A stretch of DNA of 39,312 bases from Syntrophaceae bacterium (GCA_013388635.1 JACAEX010000059.1:1-39312), one strand, 5' to 3'. Shown: positions 15,874-23,490, counted from the first letter of the stretch. The notes: a model not told the origin generated them from the letters alone. Translations and numbers: made by a program.

Positions 15874-17274
15874 TTAATCTTTGTCATTCGTCAACGGTCT
15901 GGTCTGATCAAGACGGATCTGATACTTCTTGATCTTATACCGGAGAACCCTCTCGCTGATGCCGAGGCTCTGAGCAGCCTTTGTCTGGACCCCCTGATAT
16001 TGATGGAGGGCCTTGAGGATCGCCTCTCTTTCGATCTCCTCCAGAGATTCGGGGAGGGTCTTCTCCTTCCTGAAAGGTTCCCACAGCTTTTCAGACCTTT
16101 CCTCTTTCAGATGGAAGGGAAGGTCCTGAGTCGTGATCACCTCGCCGCGGCAGAGGACCACTGCCCGCTCGATCACGTTCTCCAGTTCCCTGACATTTCC
16201 CGGGTAGGGATAGCGAAGGAGCAAGGCCCTTGCCTCTTTGGAGATATCGGAGATCGACTTCCGATTCTCTTTCGAATATTTTTTTAAAAAGTGGTCGATC
16301 AGCAGGGGGATATCCTCCTTCCTCTCCCTTAAGGGTGGAAGGGGGACGGAGATCACATTGAGGCGGTAGTAGAGATCCTCCCGGAAGAGGCCTTTCTTCA
16401 CGGCCTCCTCGAGATCTTGATGAGTGGCGGCGATCACCCTCACATCGGTCCTGAGACTGAGGTTTGATCCCAGGCGTTGAAACTCCTTTTCCTGAAGGAC
16501 CCTCAAAAGCTTCACCTGGGTTCCGGGGGAGAGGTCCCCAATCTCATCGAGAAAGATGGAACCCCCCTCAGCCTCCTCGAACCGACCGATCCTCCTCTGG
16601 GCAGCCCCTGTGAACGCTCCCTTCTCATGGCCGAAGAGCTCACTTTCGAGGAGGGTCTCTGGGATTGCGGCACAATTGACCTTCACCCAGGGTTTTTCGG
16701 CGCGAGGGCTCGCATAATGAATCGCATTGGCGATCAGCTCCTTTCCTGTGCCGCTCTCCCCCCGGATGAGGACCGTGGCCTGGCTGGGTGCGACACGGGC
16801 CACCAGGCCCATGACCTCTTCCATCTTTGGACTTGCATAGATGATATGGGTAAAGGCATAGCGCTCCTGGAGGCGGGCTTTCAGCTCTTTATTCTCCCGG
16901 ATCAGGGCAGACCTCTCAATCACTTTCTCGATCATGAGGAGGAGTTCATCCAGATCGATGGGTTTGGTGAGGTAGTCGAGCGCCCCTTCTTTCATCGAAG
17001 CCACGGCAGTCTCCACGGTGCCATAGGCCGTCATCATCACCACAGGAAGCTCGGGGTAGAGCTTCCGGATTTCACGAAGCGTCTGGAGGCCGTCAAGTTC
17101 AGGCATCTTATAATCGATGAGGGCGATATCGAAGAGGGCCTCCTCAAGTTTCCGGAGGGCTTCGCGGCCATTGGCGGCAGCCTCGACAGAGAAACCTTCC
17201 TTTTTCAAAAAGCCCTCCAGAAGATCCCTTTGGGCCTTCTCGTCCTCGGCAATCAGTATTTTCGCCTTCTCCAT
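15874..17274 (-). CDS. sigma-54-dependent response regulator (NtrC/ZraR type)
   Basis: This 466-residue enhancer-binding protein has three domains. The receiver (1-120) has D10/D11, phospho-acceptor D54 and K104. The AAA+ domain (about 145-375) has Walker A GESGTGKE (172-179), the sigma-54 contact loop GAFTGA (219-224) and Walker B FLDEIG (241-246). A Fis-type helix-turn-helix lies at about 428-455 (AAQSLGISERVLRYKIKK). The intact GAFTGA loop means it should activate sigma-54 promoters; three candidates lie nearby (14120, 20319, 22134). The start ATG at 17274 has CAGGGG 6 nt upstream. It follows the kinase gene after 55 nt. Confidence 0.95.
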   Translation of the reverse strand: MEKAKILIAEDEKAQRDLLEGFLKKEGFSVEAAANGREALRKLEEALFDIALIDYKMPELDGLQTLREIRKLYPELPVVMMTAYGTVETAVASMKEGALDYLTKPIDLDELLLMIEKVIERSALIRENKELKARLQERYAFTHIIYASPKMEEVMGLVARVAPSQATVLIRGESGTGKELIANAIHYASPRAEKPWVKVNCAAIPETLLESELFGHEKGAFTGAAQRRIGRFEEAEGGSIFLDEIGDLSPGTQVKLLRVLQEKEFQRLGSNLSLRTDVRVIAATHQDLEEAVKKGLFREDLYYRLNVISVPLPPLRERKEDIPLLIDHFLKKYSKENRKSISDISKEARALLLRYPYPGNVRELENVIERAVVLCRGEVITTQDLPFHLKEERSEKLWEPFRKEKTLPESLEEIEREAILKALHQYQGVQTKAAQSLGISERVLRYKIKKYQIRLDQTRPLTNDKD

Positions 17275-17329
17275 TGGCCCCTGCATAATAGAGATATCCG
17301 ACTGACGTTCTGCGCAGAGCACTCACGTC

Positions 17330-19069
17330 TTATTCGATGGGCAGCGTAATCATGACCCTTGTTCCCGCGCCCACCTGACTTTCTATTTTCAACTGGCCGC
17401 CATGGGCCTCAATGATCCGATGGGCGATGGGGAGTCCCAGCCCCACCCCATCCTCTTTTGTCGTATAGTAATAATTGAAGATCTTCTCCATCTGGTCTTC
17501 TGGAATCCCGGGGCCAGAGTCCGAGATCGAGATCTCCACCCGGTCTTTAAAGGGGTGGGCTTGAAGACGAAGCACGCCTCCTCGTTCCATCGCCTGAATC
17601 CCATTTTTCATAATATTGATCAATGCCTGTGTCAACTTCTCATCGTCCATTTTAATTAGGGGCAGGCGAGGGCTGATTTCGGATTGAATCTCAATTCCCT
17701 GGGAAGAGGCCTCTTCGTGAAGGAGGGTGACCAGGTTCCTGAGGAGGTCTTGGAGGGAGGAAGGTTTCACGTTAAGTTCGAAAGGTCGTGAGAGGCTGAG
17801 AAATTGTTGAATGATCCCGTCGAGCCTCCTGATCTCTTTGGACATCAGCTCTGCAAAGGAGAGATACTCCTCCCTCTTCGATTCTTCCCGGGGAAGAAAT
17901 TCCCTTTTCAGCCTCTGGAGGCCCATGGCAATGGCGTTGAGAGGGTTCCGAATCTCGTGGGCCACCCCAGCAGCCAGGTGGCCAAGTGAAGAGAGCCGTT
18001 CCGCCAGATGGACACGATCCTCCATCTCCTTCATTCTTCTGAGGTGACGGTTCTGATTCACCCAGATCAGGGTGATCGCTAAAAGACCCAGAAGCAGAAA
18101 GAAGAAGATCGAAAGCACCACGTTCTCCTTGATCTGACCGAGGAGGGGATCGATCTCTTTTGAAGAGTATCCGACCCGGATCAACCCCATGGGTCGATCT
18201 CCCACGGAGATGGATTTTAGGACTTCGAAAACCTCCTCTCCTTTTTGAGTTTGGAGAAGGCGAGAAAGGGATTGGGTTCTCAGAAGCGAATCTCTCAAAA
18301 AGGCATCTTCTTGCTTTTTCCCGATCAGAGCGGGGTCGGTGTGGCTGAGGATGTTGAGATTGGCATCCTGAACAGCGAGATACAGGATCCCTTCCCTATG
18401 ACCGATGTCCGAGACCGCTCTTTGAACCGCAAATTGGCGAAGGAGGCCTTTCATCTGCTCTCCGTTGAGATGAAGAGCAATGATTCCCGGAGCGGCTTTT
18501 CGCCAGACGGCGACAGAAAACCGATATTCCTCTGCGAGGGGTTTGCCGAAGAGATCGATCACCACCAGTCGTCTCCCTTCAACCAGGTCTTTCAGAACCC
18601 TTTTTCTATCGGAGGACGGGATTGGAGAGGGCCAGCCCGTGATCGGATTTCCCTTCGGGTCATCGATCTCAATCGAGGCGATCGGATATTGATCGATGAG
18701 GGATTGGAAATCCGAAGGGGTGAGAGGTCGTTCTCTATCGAGTCGATCCAGCTGATAGGCGATCCCCACGAGATATTCTGCTACGGATTCCTCCAGGCCG
18801 AATAGAATTCCCGAAATCGGCGACCTGGGCAGATCTCTCCCCGGGAGGCTCTCCATCCATTGAAGCGAAGAGATCACCTCCTGGATATCTTTTTCGAGGG
18901 ACTGGATGAGGACCATGGCTTCCCTTTCCAATAACCGATAGAATCCGTTCCTCGTCCTTTTGATTTCTAAGAGGCCATTGATGATGAGGATGATAAGGAT
19001 GACCGCGGAGAAGATCGCAAGATAGATGGGTGAGAAGGTTCGTTTAATCTTATTCCCTTTTTTGAACAA
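17330..19069 (-). CDS. membrane sensor histidine kinase (ZraS/AtoS-like)
   Basis: The 579-residue kinase has a first membrane helix at about 15-35, a periplasmic sensor region of about 280 residues with no named domain that I can assign, and a second helix at about 317-337. The HisKA domain carries H371 in GVAHEIRNPLNA. The ATPase domain has the N-box NIMKNGIQAMERGG, DSGPGIPE and GVGLGLPIAHRI. The layout resembles ZraS/AtoS-type partners of NtrC-family regulators. The start is TTG, and the gene lies 14 nt after the Spy/CpxP-like gene. The signal sensed is unknown; the neighbouring Spy/ZraP-like proteins point to metal or envelope stress. Confidence 0.93.
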   Translation of the reverse strand: MFKKGNKIKRTFSPIYLAIFSAVILIILIINGLLEIKRTRNGFYRLLEREAMVLIQSLEKDIQEVISSLQWMESLPGRDLPRSPISGILFGLEESVAEYLVGIAYQLDRLDRERPLTPSDFQSLIDQYPIASIEIDDPKGNPITGWPSPIPSSDRKRVLKDLVEGRRLVVIDLFGKPLAEEYRFSVAVWRKAAPGIIALHLNGEQMKGLLRQFAVQRAVSDIGHREGILYLAVQDANLNILSHTDPALIGKKQEDAFLRDSLLRTQSLSRLLQTQKGEEVFEVLKSISVGDRPMGLIRVGYSSKEIDPLLGQIKENVVLSIFFFLLLGLLAITLIWVNQNRHLRRMKEMEDRVHLAERLSSLGHLAAGVAHEIRNPLNAIAMGLQRLKREFLPREESKREEYLSFAELMSKEIRRLDGIIQQFLSLSRPFELNVKPSSLQDLLRNLVTLLHEEASSQGIEIQSEISPRLPLIKMDDEKLTQALINIMKNGIQAMERGGVLRLQAHPFKDRVEISISDSGPGIPEDQMEKIFNYYYTTKEDGVGLGLPIAHRIIEAHGGQLKIESQVGAGTRVMITLPIE

Positions 19070-19083
19070 GATAATTCCCGGCC

Positions 19084-19599
19084 TTACTCTTCTCTCAATC
19101 TCTCCGTGGAGGGTTGGTTCTTTCTCAGTCGGGGGCCCGTCGAGTCAGGTCCAGACATGATCCGGCGGAAGAAGGGAAACTCCTCCTCCGGATTCCAGGT
19201 TTTCAGTTGTTCCGGTGTGAGAAGATGCCTTACCTTGATCAGATATTCAAGTGCCCTCTCTTCAAATCTGGATTGGATTTCATTGATTTCGGAGTATTTT
19301 GAACGGATGGACTCTGTGTTTGCATTCGGATTCGTCAGTATCTCTCGGAGCTCCAGCCGTTTTGAGAAGAGCTGAGCCCGGAGAAGTTGCGTTTCTCGAT
19401 AGTAGGCCTGTTGAATTGATTCTAATTCCTTGATCTGCGCGGAAGAGAGGTTCATTTCGGACGCCCGGCATCCCCGATCCGCTGCCCTCCAGTGTCTCAT
19501 CCCCATCCCAGGCCCCATCTTCATTCCTGAAGGTTGTGAAAAGGCAGAAGAGAGCGGCAAAAGCAGAAGGAAGAGATATAGGCAAACCTTAAAGTTCAC
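19084..19599 (-). CDS. Spy/CpxP-like periplasmic protein, first gene of the sensor operon
   Basis: The 171-residue protein has a signal peptide (about 1-21, ending SSAFS). A Met/His-rich stretch follows (MKMGPGMGMRHW), then a long helical region with LRAQLFSKRLELREILTNP (73-91) and an LTPEQL motif (127-132). These are marks of the Spy/CpxP/ZraP superfamily of periplasmic chaperones and metal-responsive regulators. It is clearly paralogous to the protein at 19775-20275, sharing LR-x3-L-x-KR-x-EL and TNP-x-A. Being first in the operon with the kinase and regulator, it may act as a periplasmic partner of the sensor. No characterised orthologue can be named. Confidence 0.88.
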   Translation of the reverse strand: MNFKVCLYLFLLLLPLSSAFSQPSGMKMGPGMGMRHWRAADRGCRASEMNLSSAQIKELESIQQAYYRETQLLRAQLFSKRLELREILTNPNANTESIRSKYSEINEIQSRFEERALEYLIKVRHLLTPEQLKTWNPEEEFPFFRRIMSGPDSTGPRLRKNQPSTERLREE

Positions 19600-19658
19600 G
19601 ATGAGACCTCGTCCTGATTACCGGTTCTGAATCACTTCTCCGTTTCGCTTCTTTTTAA

Positions 19659-19687
19659 AAGATATCGGAAGGAGGATGAAAAGTCAA
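19659..19687 (-). promoter_or_regulatory. sigma-70 promoter of the Spy-kinase-regulator operon
   Basis: On the minus strand TTGACT (19687-19682) and TATCTT (19664-19659) are 17 bp apart, about 60 nt upstream of the start at 19599. It lies downstream of the terminator at 19721-19758, so the operon has its own promoter. Confidence 0.7.
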
Positions 19688-19720
19688 CCCTTAGACCGAT
19701 CTGGTCGGACAGATTAAAAT

Positions 19721-19759
19721 AAAAGGGGAAGGAGGTTAAATCATCTCCTTCCCCTTTTT
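19721..19759 (-). terminator. terminator behind the ZraP-like gene
   Basis: A perfect 14-bp stem, AAAAGGGGAAGGAG (721-734) with CTCCTTCCCCTTTT (745-758), encloses a 10-nt loop. T-rich sequence follows on both sides, so it could work in either direction. It separates the ZraP-like gene from the sensor operon. Confidence 0.85.
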
Positions 19760-19774
19760 GTCAGTGGTTTCTGA

Positions 19775-20275
19775 TCACCGCCACATTCCCCAGCCACCAC
19801 CATGATAGCCTTTACCATGGCCGTAGCCCATCATGGAACCCCGACCAAAGCCAGGGCCCAATCCACAAGTAGCCCCAAATTCAGCAATCTGTTCGGGCGA
19901 AAGGATCTTGCGAGCTTCCAATTTCGATTGAAGAACTTTCTCTCTAATCTGATTCTGAAGATCTCTCAGTTCCTTCTCCTTATCCAGAATGGCCTTGGGA
20001 TCAGCCTTTGGGTTTGTCCAGAGGGATTGGAGCTCCACTCTTTTGGTGAGGATGGCTCCTCTTAATTGAGCGGTCTCTTCATTAAGCCTCTGGCGCAACT
20101 CCTGGAGCTTTGTCCTCTGCTCTGGAGTCAGGGTGGACCATCTTCCCGGGTTTGAAGACTCCCAGCATGGCCCGCCTTTTGCTCCCGGGCCAACCCCCCG
20201 GCCCTGGGCATAGGCGTATGTGACACCAAAGAGGATCAGGGTCACCAACCCCAGCGCGATCATCGTCTTTTTCAT
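19775..20275 (-). CDS. ZraP/Spy-like periplasmic metal-responsive protein, sigma-54 controlled
   Basis: The 166-residue protein has a signal peptide (1-23, ending AYAQ). An LTPEQRTKLQELRQRLNEE helix follows (49-67), then LRGAILTKRVELQSLWTNP (71-89), LSPEQI (125-130) and a Gly/His/Met-rich tail (about 140-166) likely to bind metal. This is the ZraP/Spy/CpxP superfamily layout. The start ATG at 20275 is chosen for its strong GGAGGTGA; a longer reading to 20323 would run into the promoter. A sigma-54 promoter lies 45 nt upstream and a strong terminator follows. By analogy with E. coli ZraPSR, its expression should depend on the NtrC-type regulator at 15874-17274. Confidence 0.88.
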   Translation of the reverse strand: MKKTMIALGLVTLILFGVTYAYAQGRGVGPGAKGGPCWESSNPGRWSTLTPEQRTKLQELRQRLNEETAQLRGAILTKRVELQSLWTNPKADPKAILDKEKELRDLQNQIREKVLQSKLEARKILSPEQIAEFGATCGLGPGFGRGSMMGYGHGKGYHGGGWGMWR

Positions 20276-20318
20276 CGATCTCACCTCCTTTCCTTCAGTT
20301 CTGTTTGAGCGTAGGAAA

Positions 20319-20334
20319 CGCAAGAGCCATGCCA
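20319..20334 (-). promoter_or_regulatory. sigma-54 (-24/-12) promoter of the ZraP-like gene
   Basis: The minus-strand sequence TGGCATGGCTCTTGCG has GG and GC spaced by 10 bp. Transcription would start near 20308, giving a leader of about 33 nt that includes the ribosome binding site. Confidence 0.85.
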
Positions 20335-20339
20335 GTTTC

Positions 20340-20720
20340 AGCTGCCTGGAATAATATTTTTTGTGTCAAATTGATTTTCCCTGATTTTTTAAGGTATTAA
20401 GTCTTTTTGGGAGCCAGGTTTCTTGAGCGGTTTGGTAAGAGGTTCTTTGAGAGGCCTCTCTTCGAGGAGGAAAGATTTGTCGAGGTCTTTCCGGCTGGAA
20501 CGAGATTTCTTCTTAGATTTCAATCAACCGTCCACTTCGACAATCTTGACGATTGGTTCGACAGAATTTTCCTCTGCGATGAGACTGAGAATGAGTCAGT
20601 TCGCCCTTATCGCCTCAGGTTATCGAAGCCTATCTTTTCGCTTGAAAAAAGGAGATAGAAGAGTTAGGAAAAAGCTGCGACAGAGAGATGAAGAAGCGAG
20701 AGAGAGGAGGTACCGTTTCG
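20340..20720. other. regulatory gap between the ZraP-like gene and the dehydrogenase
   Basis: No convincing gene is found. The part next to 20334 is AT-rich and is the expected enhancer region of the sigma-54 promoter. A plus-strand promoter-like pair, TTGATT (20371-20376) with TATTAA (20395-20400, 18-bp spacing), could serve the dehydrogenase. On the minus strand one frame between about 20620 and 20400 reads protein-like in two pieces (IAEENSVEPIVKIVEVDG, then a Lys/Pro-rich piece) but is cut by two TGA codons and lacks a start. Confidence 0.4.
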
Positions 20721-21983
20721 ATGAAGGCACCGGGCGAGAAGATCAACTCTTTCGAGGTGGCGAGGAAGCAGATCGATATTGCTGGAGAGCACTTAAATTT
20801 GGCCCATGGATTGTTGGAGAAGCTGAAACACACCAAGAGGGAGTTGATCGTTCATTTTCCAGTCAAGATGGACGATGGGACGGTCCAGGTCTTTACGGGA
20901 TACCGGGTTCAGCACGATGTTTCAAGGGGGCCTGCGAAGGGAGGGATCCGGTACCATCCTGATGTCGATCTCGATGAGGTGAGGGCATTGGCGATGTGGA
21001 TGACCTGGAAATCGGCAGTGGTCAACATTCCCTTTGGAGGGGCGAAGGGTGGGGTGCAGTGCAATCCCAAGCAGATGTCCTTGTGCGAAATCGAAAATCT
21101 GACGCGGCGCTTCACATGGGAGATCTCGAGCATGTTGGGTCCGGAACAGGATATCCCTGCTCCGGATGTCTATACCAATCCACAGGTGATGGCCTGGATC
21201 ATGGATACTTACAGCATCCTCAAGGGGTATTCGGTTCCGGGTGTGGTGACCGGTAAGCCCATTGAATTAGGAGGCTCTCTTGGAAGGCTCGAAGCGACAG
21301 GCAGGGGAGTGGTGATCACGGCCGTTGAGGCGTTGAGGCATCTGGAAAAGAGTATGGAAGGGATTAGAGTCGCAATCCAGGGCTGCGGCAATGTCGGGGG
21401 AGTGGCGGCAGAACAGTTCCAGCGACTGGGCGCAAAGGTGATCGCCTTGAGCTGCTCCTCCAATGCGATCTATAGCGAAAAGGGACTTGACGTGAAGAGA
21501 GTCCTGGATCGGAAGGCCAGGTATGGATGTTTTGTCTGTGAGACTCAAGAGGAGAGGGAGATCACGAACCAGGAGTTACTGGAGCTGGATTGCGATATCC
21601 TGGTTCCGGCTGCGATAGAGAATCAGATCACCGAGGAGAACGCCCCGCGGATCAAGGCGAGGATTATCGTTGAAGGAGCAAATGGGCCAACGACCCCAGA
21701 GGCAGATGAGATTCTGAACGATAAAGGGATCTTCATCGTCCCTGATATACTGGCTAATGCGGGTGGGGTGACGGTCTCCTATTTCGAATGGGTTCAGAAT
21801 CTTCAGGAATTGATCTGGAGCGAAGAGGAGGTTCTGGAGCGGTTGACCCGTATCATGCAACGAAGCTTTAAAGAGGTTTTGGAAATCTCTCTTTCGAAGA
21901 AGATTCCAATGAGGACGGCTGCGCTCGTCCTCGGAATCGGAAGGGTGGCGGAGGCCACAAGACTGAGAGGGATCTATCCATAA
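20721..21983 (+). CDS. Glu/Leu/Phe/Val dehydrogenase (glutamate dehydrogenase type)
   Basis: The 420-residue protein matches the amino-acid dehydrogenase family that interconverts glutamate and 2-oxoglutarate plus ammonia. It has GPAKGGIRYHPDVDLDEV, the active-site lysine segment NIPFGGAKGGV, DIPAPDV, TGRGVVI and the NAD(P) loop QGCGNVGG. The conserved C-terminal reads VPDILANAGGVTVSYFEWVQN. The start is ATG at 20721 with GAGGAGG about 10 nt upstream; an earlier ATG at 20688 would add a basic, unconserved stretch. Substrate (Glu versus Leu/Val/Phe) and cofactor cannot be settled by eye, although the overall sequence suggests glutamate. Confidence 0.92.
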   Translation: MKAPGEKINSFEVARKQIDIAGEHLNLAHGLLEKLKHTKRELIVHFPVKMDDGTVQVFTGYRVQHDVSRGPAKGGIRYHPDVDLDEVRALAMWMTWKSAVVNIPFGGAKGGVQCNPKQMSLCEIENLTRRFTWEISSMLGPEQDIPAPDVYTNPQVMAWIMDTYSILKGYSVPGVVTGKPIELGGSLGRLEATGRGVVITAVEALRHLEKSMEGIRVAIQGCGNVGGVAAEQFQRLGAKVIALSCSSNAIYSEKGLDVKRVLDRKARYGCFVCETQEEREITNQELLELDCDILVPAAIENQITEENAPRIKARIIVEGANGPTTPEADEILNDKGIFIVPDILANAGGVTVSYFEWVQNLQELIWSEEEVLERLTRIMQRSFKEVLEISLSKKIPMRTAALVLGIGRVAEATRLRGIYP

Positions 21984-22036
21984 AATCTAAAATCTCGTCC
22001 CTTCGCAAATTCCGCAATCCCACTGAACTTTTTACA

Positions 22037-22051
22037 AAAATGTTACATTTT
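22037..22051. promoter_or_regulatory. inverted repeat upstream of a sigma-54 promoter
   Basis: AAAATGT-T-ACATTTT is a perfect 7-bp inverted repeat centred about 90 bp upstream of the -24 element at 22134. That is where an NtrC-type activator would be expected to bind. Whether it is a true site is inference. Confidence 0.4.
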
Positions 22052-22133
22052 ATGTGATATCCGACCAGATTATTAACTATTCGAAATTCAAATTCTCCCT
22101 TAATTTCAATAAGTTTGTATTTTTATTTATTTT

Positions 22134-22149
22134 TGGCACAACTCTTGCT
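22134..22149 (+). promoter_or_regulatory. sigma-54 (-24/-12) promoter of the 86-aa membrane protein gene
   Basis: TGGCACAACTCTTGCT fits the consensus TGGCAC-N5-TTGCT exactly, with GG and GC 10 bp apart. The downstream start codon at 22180 lies 32 nt beyond the -12 element. Confidence 0.88.
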
Positions 22150-22179
22150 CCTATTAAAAGACGGCAAGGGAAAGTGTAC

Positions 22180-22440
22180 ATGGGCATGATCATAAAAGAC
22201 CTGGCATCGATTCAGCTATTTGTGATCTTTGCGCTTATCGTCATGGGTTTTGGCATCATCCGGATTGTTAAGAGGAGGTTCGAAGATTATGTGAACGGCA
22301 ATCAACTCCTCGGCATCTGTGAAATGGACGGCGTAAGAAGGATCGAGATCAGTTTTAAGCGGGTGGCGACCTGGACGCTAATATTTACGAACGCATTCTT
22401 TGTGCCTTATTTCTTTGCCCGATTGCTTAGATTGGTGTAA
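22180..22440 (+). CDS. 86-aa membrane protein of unknown function, sigma-54 promoter
   Basis: I do not recognise this family. The 86-residue protein has one hydrophobic helix at about 10-29 (SIQLFVIFALIVMGFGIIRI). A charged middle follows (KRRFEDYVNGNQLLGICEMDGVRRIEISFKR), and a second hydrophobic segment at about 62-82 ends near a basic C-terminus. It is probably a two-helix inner-membrane protein with a short soluble loop. The start ATG at 22180 is set by the sigma-54 promoter at 22134-22149, since longer readings of the frame begin upstream of it. AAGGG lies 9 nt before the ATG. A strong terminator follows 43 nt after the stop, so it is a single-gene unit. Confidence 0.75.
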   Translation: MGMIIKDLASIQLFVIFALIVMGFGIIRIVKRRFEDYVNGNQLLGICEMDGVRRIEISFKRVATWTLIFTNAFFVPYFFARLLRLV

Positions 22441-22482
22441 CAGGAAATAACTCCTCCATCCCAGCCTCCTTCACCCCTTGAC

Positions 22483-22516
22483 AGGCGATGGCCAAGCGGT
22501 CATCGCCTCTTTTTTT
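22483..22516 (+). terminator. rho-independent terminator of the small membrane protein gene
   Basis: An 11-bp stem, AGGCGATGGCC with GGTCATCGCCT (one G-U pair), surrounds an AAGC loop and is followed by CTTTTTTT. Confidence 0.9.
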
Positions 22517-22526
22517 GTCCCACTGA

Positions 22527-22545
22527 GGTCAGAATATACCTGACC
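22527..22545. repeat. short perfect inverted repeat
   Basis: GGTCAG and CTGACC are separated by 7 nt. It lies in the gap between the terminator at 22516 and the VapC-type gene and has no evident promoter nearby. The rest of 22546-22708 shows no gene. Confidence 0.5.
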
Positions 22546-22611
22546 GAGCTTCCTACCCAAAACTGTCTCTACAGGGCTCTCTCGTTTAACATCCAACTTG
22601 TCAGACCTCAG

Positions 22612-22671
22612 GGCCAGACAACGGAAACACGGTGTTTTCTTTTCCTTCCCCTAACTAAATTTTCTTCCATG
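22612..22671. repeat. degenerate direct repeat, left copy
   Basis: It shares the core AACGGAAACACGGTNTTTTC and the following TCCTTCCCCT...TTC-CATG with 23524-23579. Read on the minus strand both copies look like the tail of the same coding sequence; this copy is frameshifted. The pair flanks the toxin-antitoxin genes. Confidence 0.6.
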
Positions 22672-22708
22672 TACCTAATTTACGTTGATTGGCACTATTG
22701 TGCGAGAT

Positions 22709-23116
22709 TCAGGGCAGGCGGCTGATGCCTTCGAGTTGTTCAAAGTGTTTGTCAAAGGCGAAGGCGTTTTTCAGTTTGAGAGACCTCATGATGGAGAAGC
22801 TCGTGCAGTCTGTAAAGCTGAAATCCCTGTCGGTGTATCGTTTAAAAATAGTAAAAGCCGCGTCCTCAATAGAAGGGGTGACTGTGACAATTTCAATGAG
22901 GCCGCTTTTCTTCAGGTTCTCCCGAAAAAGAACAGCGATATGATGTGAAACCCTCGCCCTGAGGTAATGCATCGTCTCGCAGACAACGAAGTTTGTGGTG
23001 ACAAACCGCGTCCCCTTTTCCTTTGCATTTCTGTAAAAGTCAGCAGCCGCCTTGTGGTTTTCATCATCCGCATCTGTGAGGGCTATGAATGCCCCCGTGT
23101 CTACAAACAACTTCAT
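22709..23116 (-). CDS. PIN-domain ribonuclease toxin (VapC-like)
   Basis: The 135-residue protein is a full PIN domain. The acidic metal-binding residues are D6 in KLFVDTGAFIAL, E47 in VVCETMHYL, and D97/D103 in YTDRDFSFTDCTSFSIM, with D122 near the end. VapC-type toxins cut tRNA or rRNA in the cytoplasm. The ATG overlaps the stop of the upstream antitoxin gene by 4 nt, the standard vapBC order. All catalytic residues are present, so it appears intact. The exact target cannot be read from sequence. Confidence 0.9.
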   Translation of the reverse strand: MKLFVDTGAFIALTDADDENHKAAADFYRNAKEKGTRFVTTNFVVCETMHYLRARVSHHIAVLFRENLKKSGLIEIVTVTPSIEDAAFTIFKRYTDRDFSFTDCTSFSIMRSLKLKNAFAFDKHFEQLEGISRLP

Positions 23117-23364
23117 CGCTTTCTCCCGTAGAGGTAGCGGTCATGCTTTGAAGACGCATCTTTGATGCCTGATCTTGCGATTCCGATGACGTCTTCAAAA
23201 GGATCCTTTTTGCGTTCTTTAGGCTGTGGAACAGCGGCGAGAGACATCTCGATCGCTTCGCGGATAATCTGGTTCACGCTCTTTTTCTCCTCGATGGCTC
23301 TGTACTTGAGGGCCTTCAAGAGATCTTCAGGAAGCCGTATATTCGTTGCTATCGTTCCAGACAT
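23113..23364 (-). CDS. ribbon-helix-helix-type antitoxin (VapB-like)
   Basis: This 83-residue protein has an N-terminal DNA-binding part of the ribbon-helix-helix/CopG kind (TIATNIRLPEDLLKALKYRA, then SVNQIIREAIEMSL). Its charged C-terminal tail would wrap the toxin. Such antitoxins neutralise the PIN toxin and repress their own operon. A promoter with an overlapping palindrome lies upstream (23462-23490), consistent with autoregulation. It is translationally coupled to the toxin gene. Confidence 0.85.
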   Translation of the reverse strand: MSGTIATNIRLPEDLLKALKYRAIEEKKSVNQIIREAIEMSLAAVPQPKERKKDPFEDVIGIARSGIKDASSKHDRYLYGRKR

Positions 23365-23461
23365 AATGATGAACCTACTTTATTGTCCCACTCGGGAGCC
23401 GACTTCAGTCGGTAGAGAATCCACCCGCTTGTAGCTGGCGGTAGTCCAATTACTTGATGAT

Positions 23462-23490
23462 ACCATAGCATCATAGTGCTATTGTGTCAA
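23462..23490 (-). promoter_or_regulatory. promoter and likely operator of the toxin-antitoxin genes
   Basis: On the minus strand TTGACA (23490-23485) and TATGGT (23467-23462) are 17 bp apart. The spacer holds the inverted repeat ATAGCA-N6-TGCTAT (23465-23482), a fitting operator for the ribbon-helix-helix antitoxin. The 97-nt leader also contains CCGACT/AGTCGG hairpin arms (about 23399-23412). Confidence 0.7.

Noticed and set aside
20530-20550. Second selenocysteine codon in the minus-strand frame at this TGA
   Set aside because: No start codon, another TGA upstream, and no hairpin with a G-containing apical loop at the right distance after it.
22054-22179. Longer version of the small membrane protein with 42 more residues
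   Set aside because: The extension begins upstream of and runs through a consensus sigma-54 promoter and is AT-rich junk in composition.
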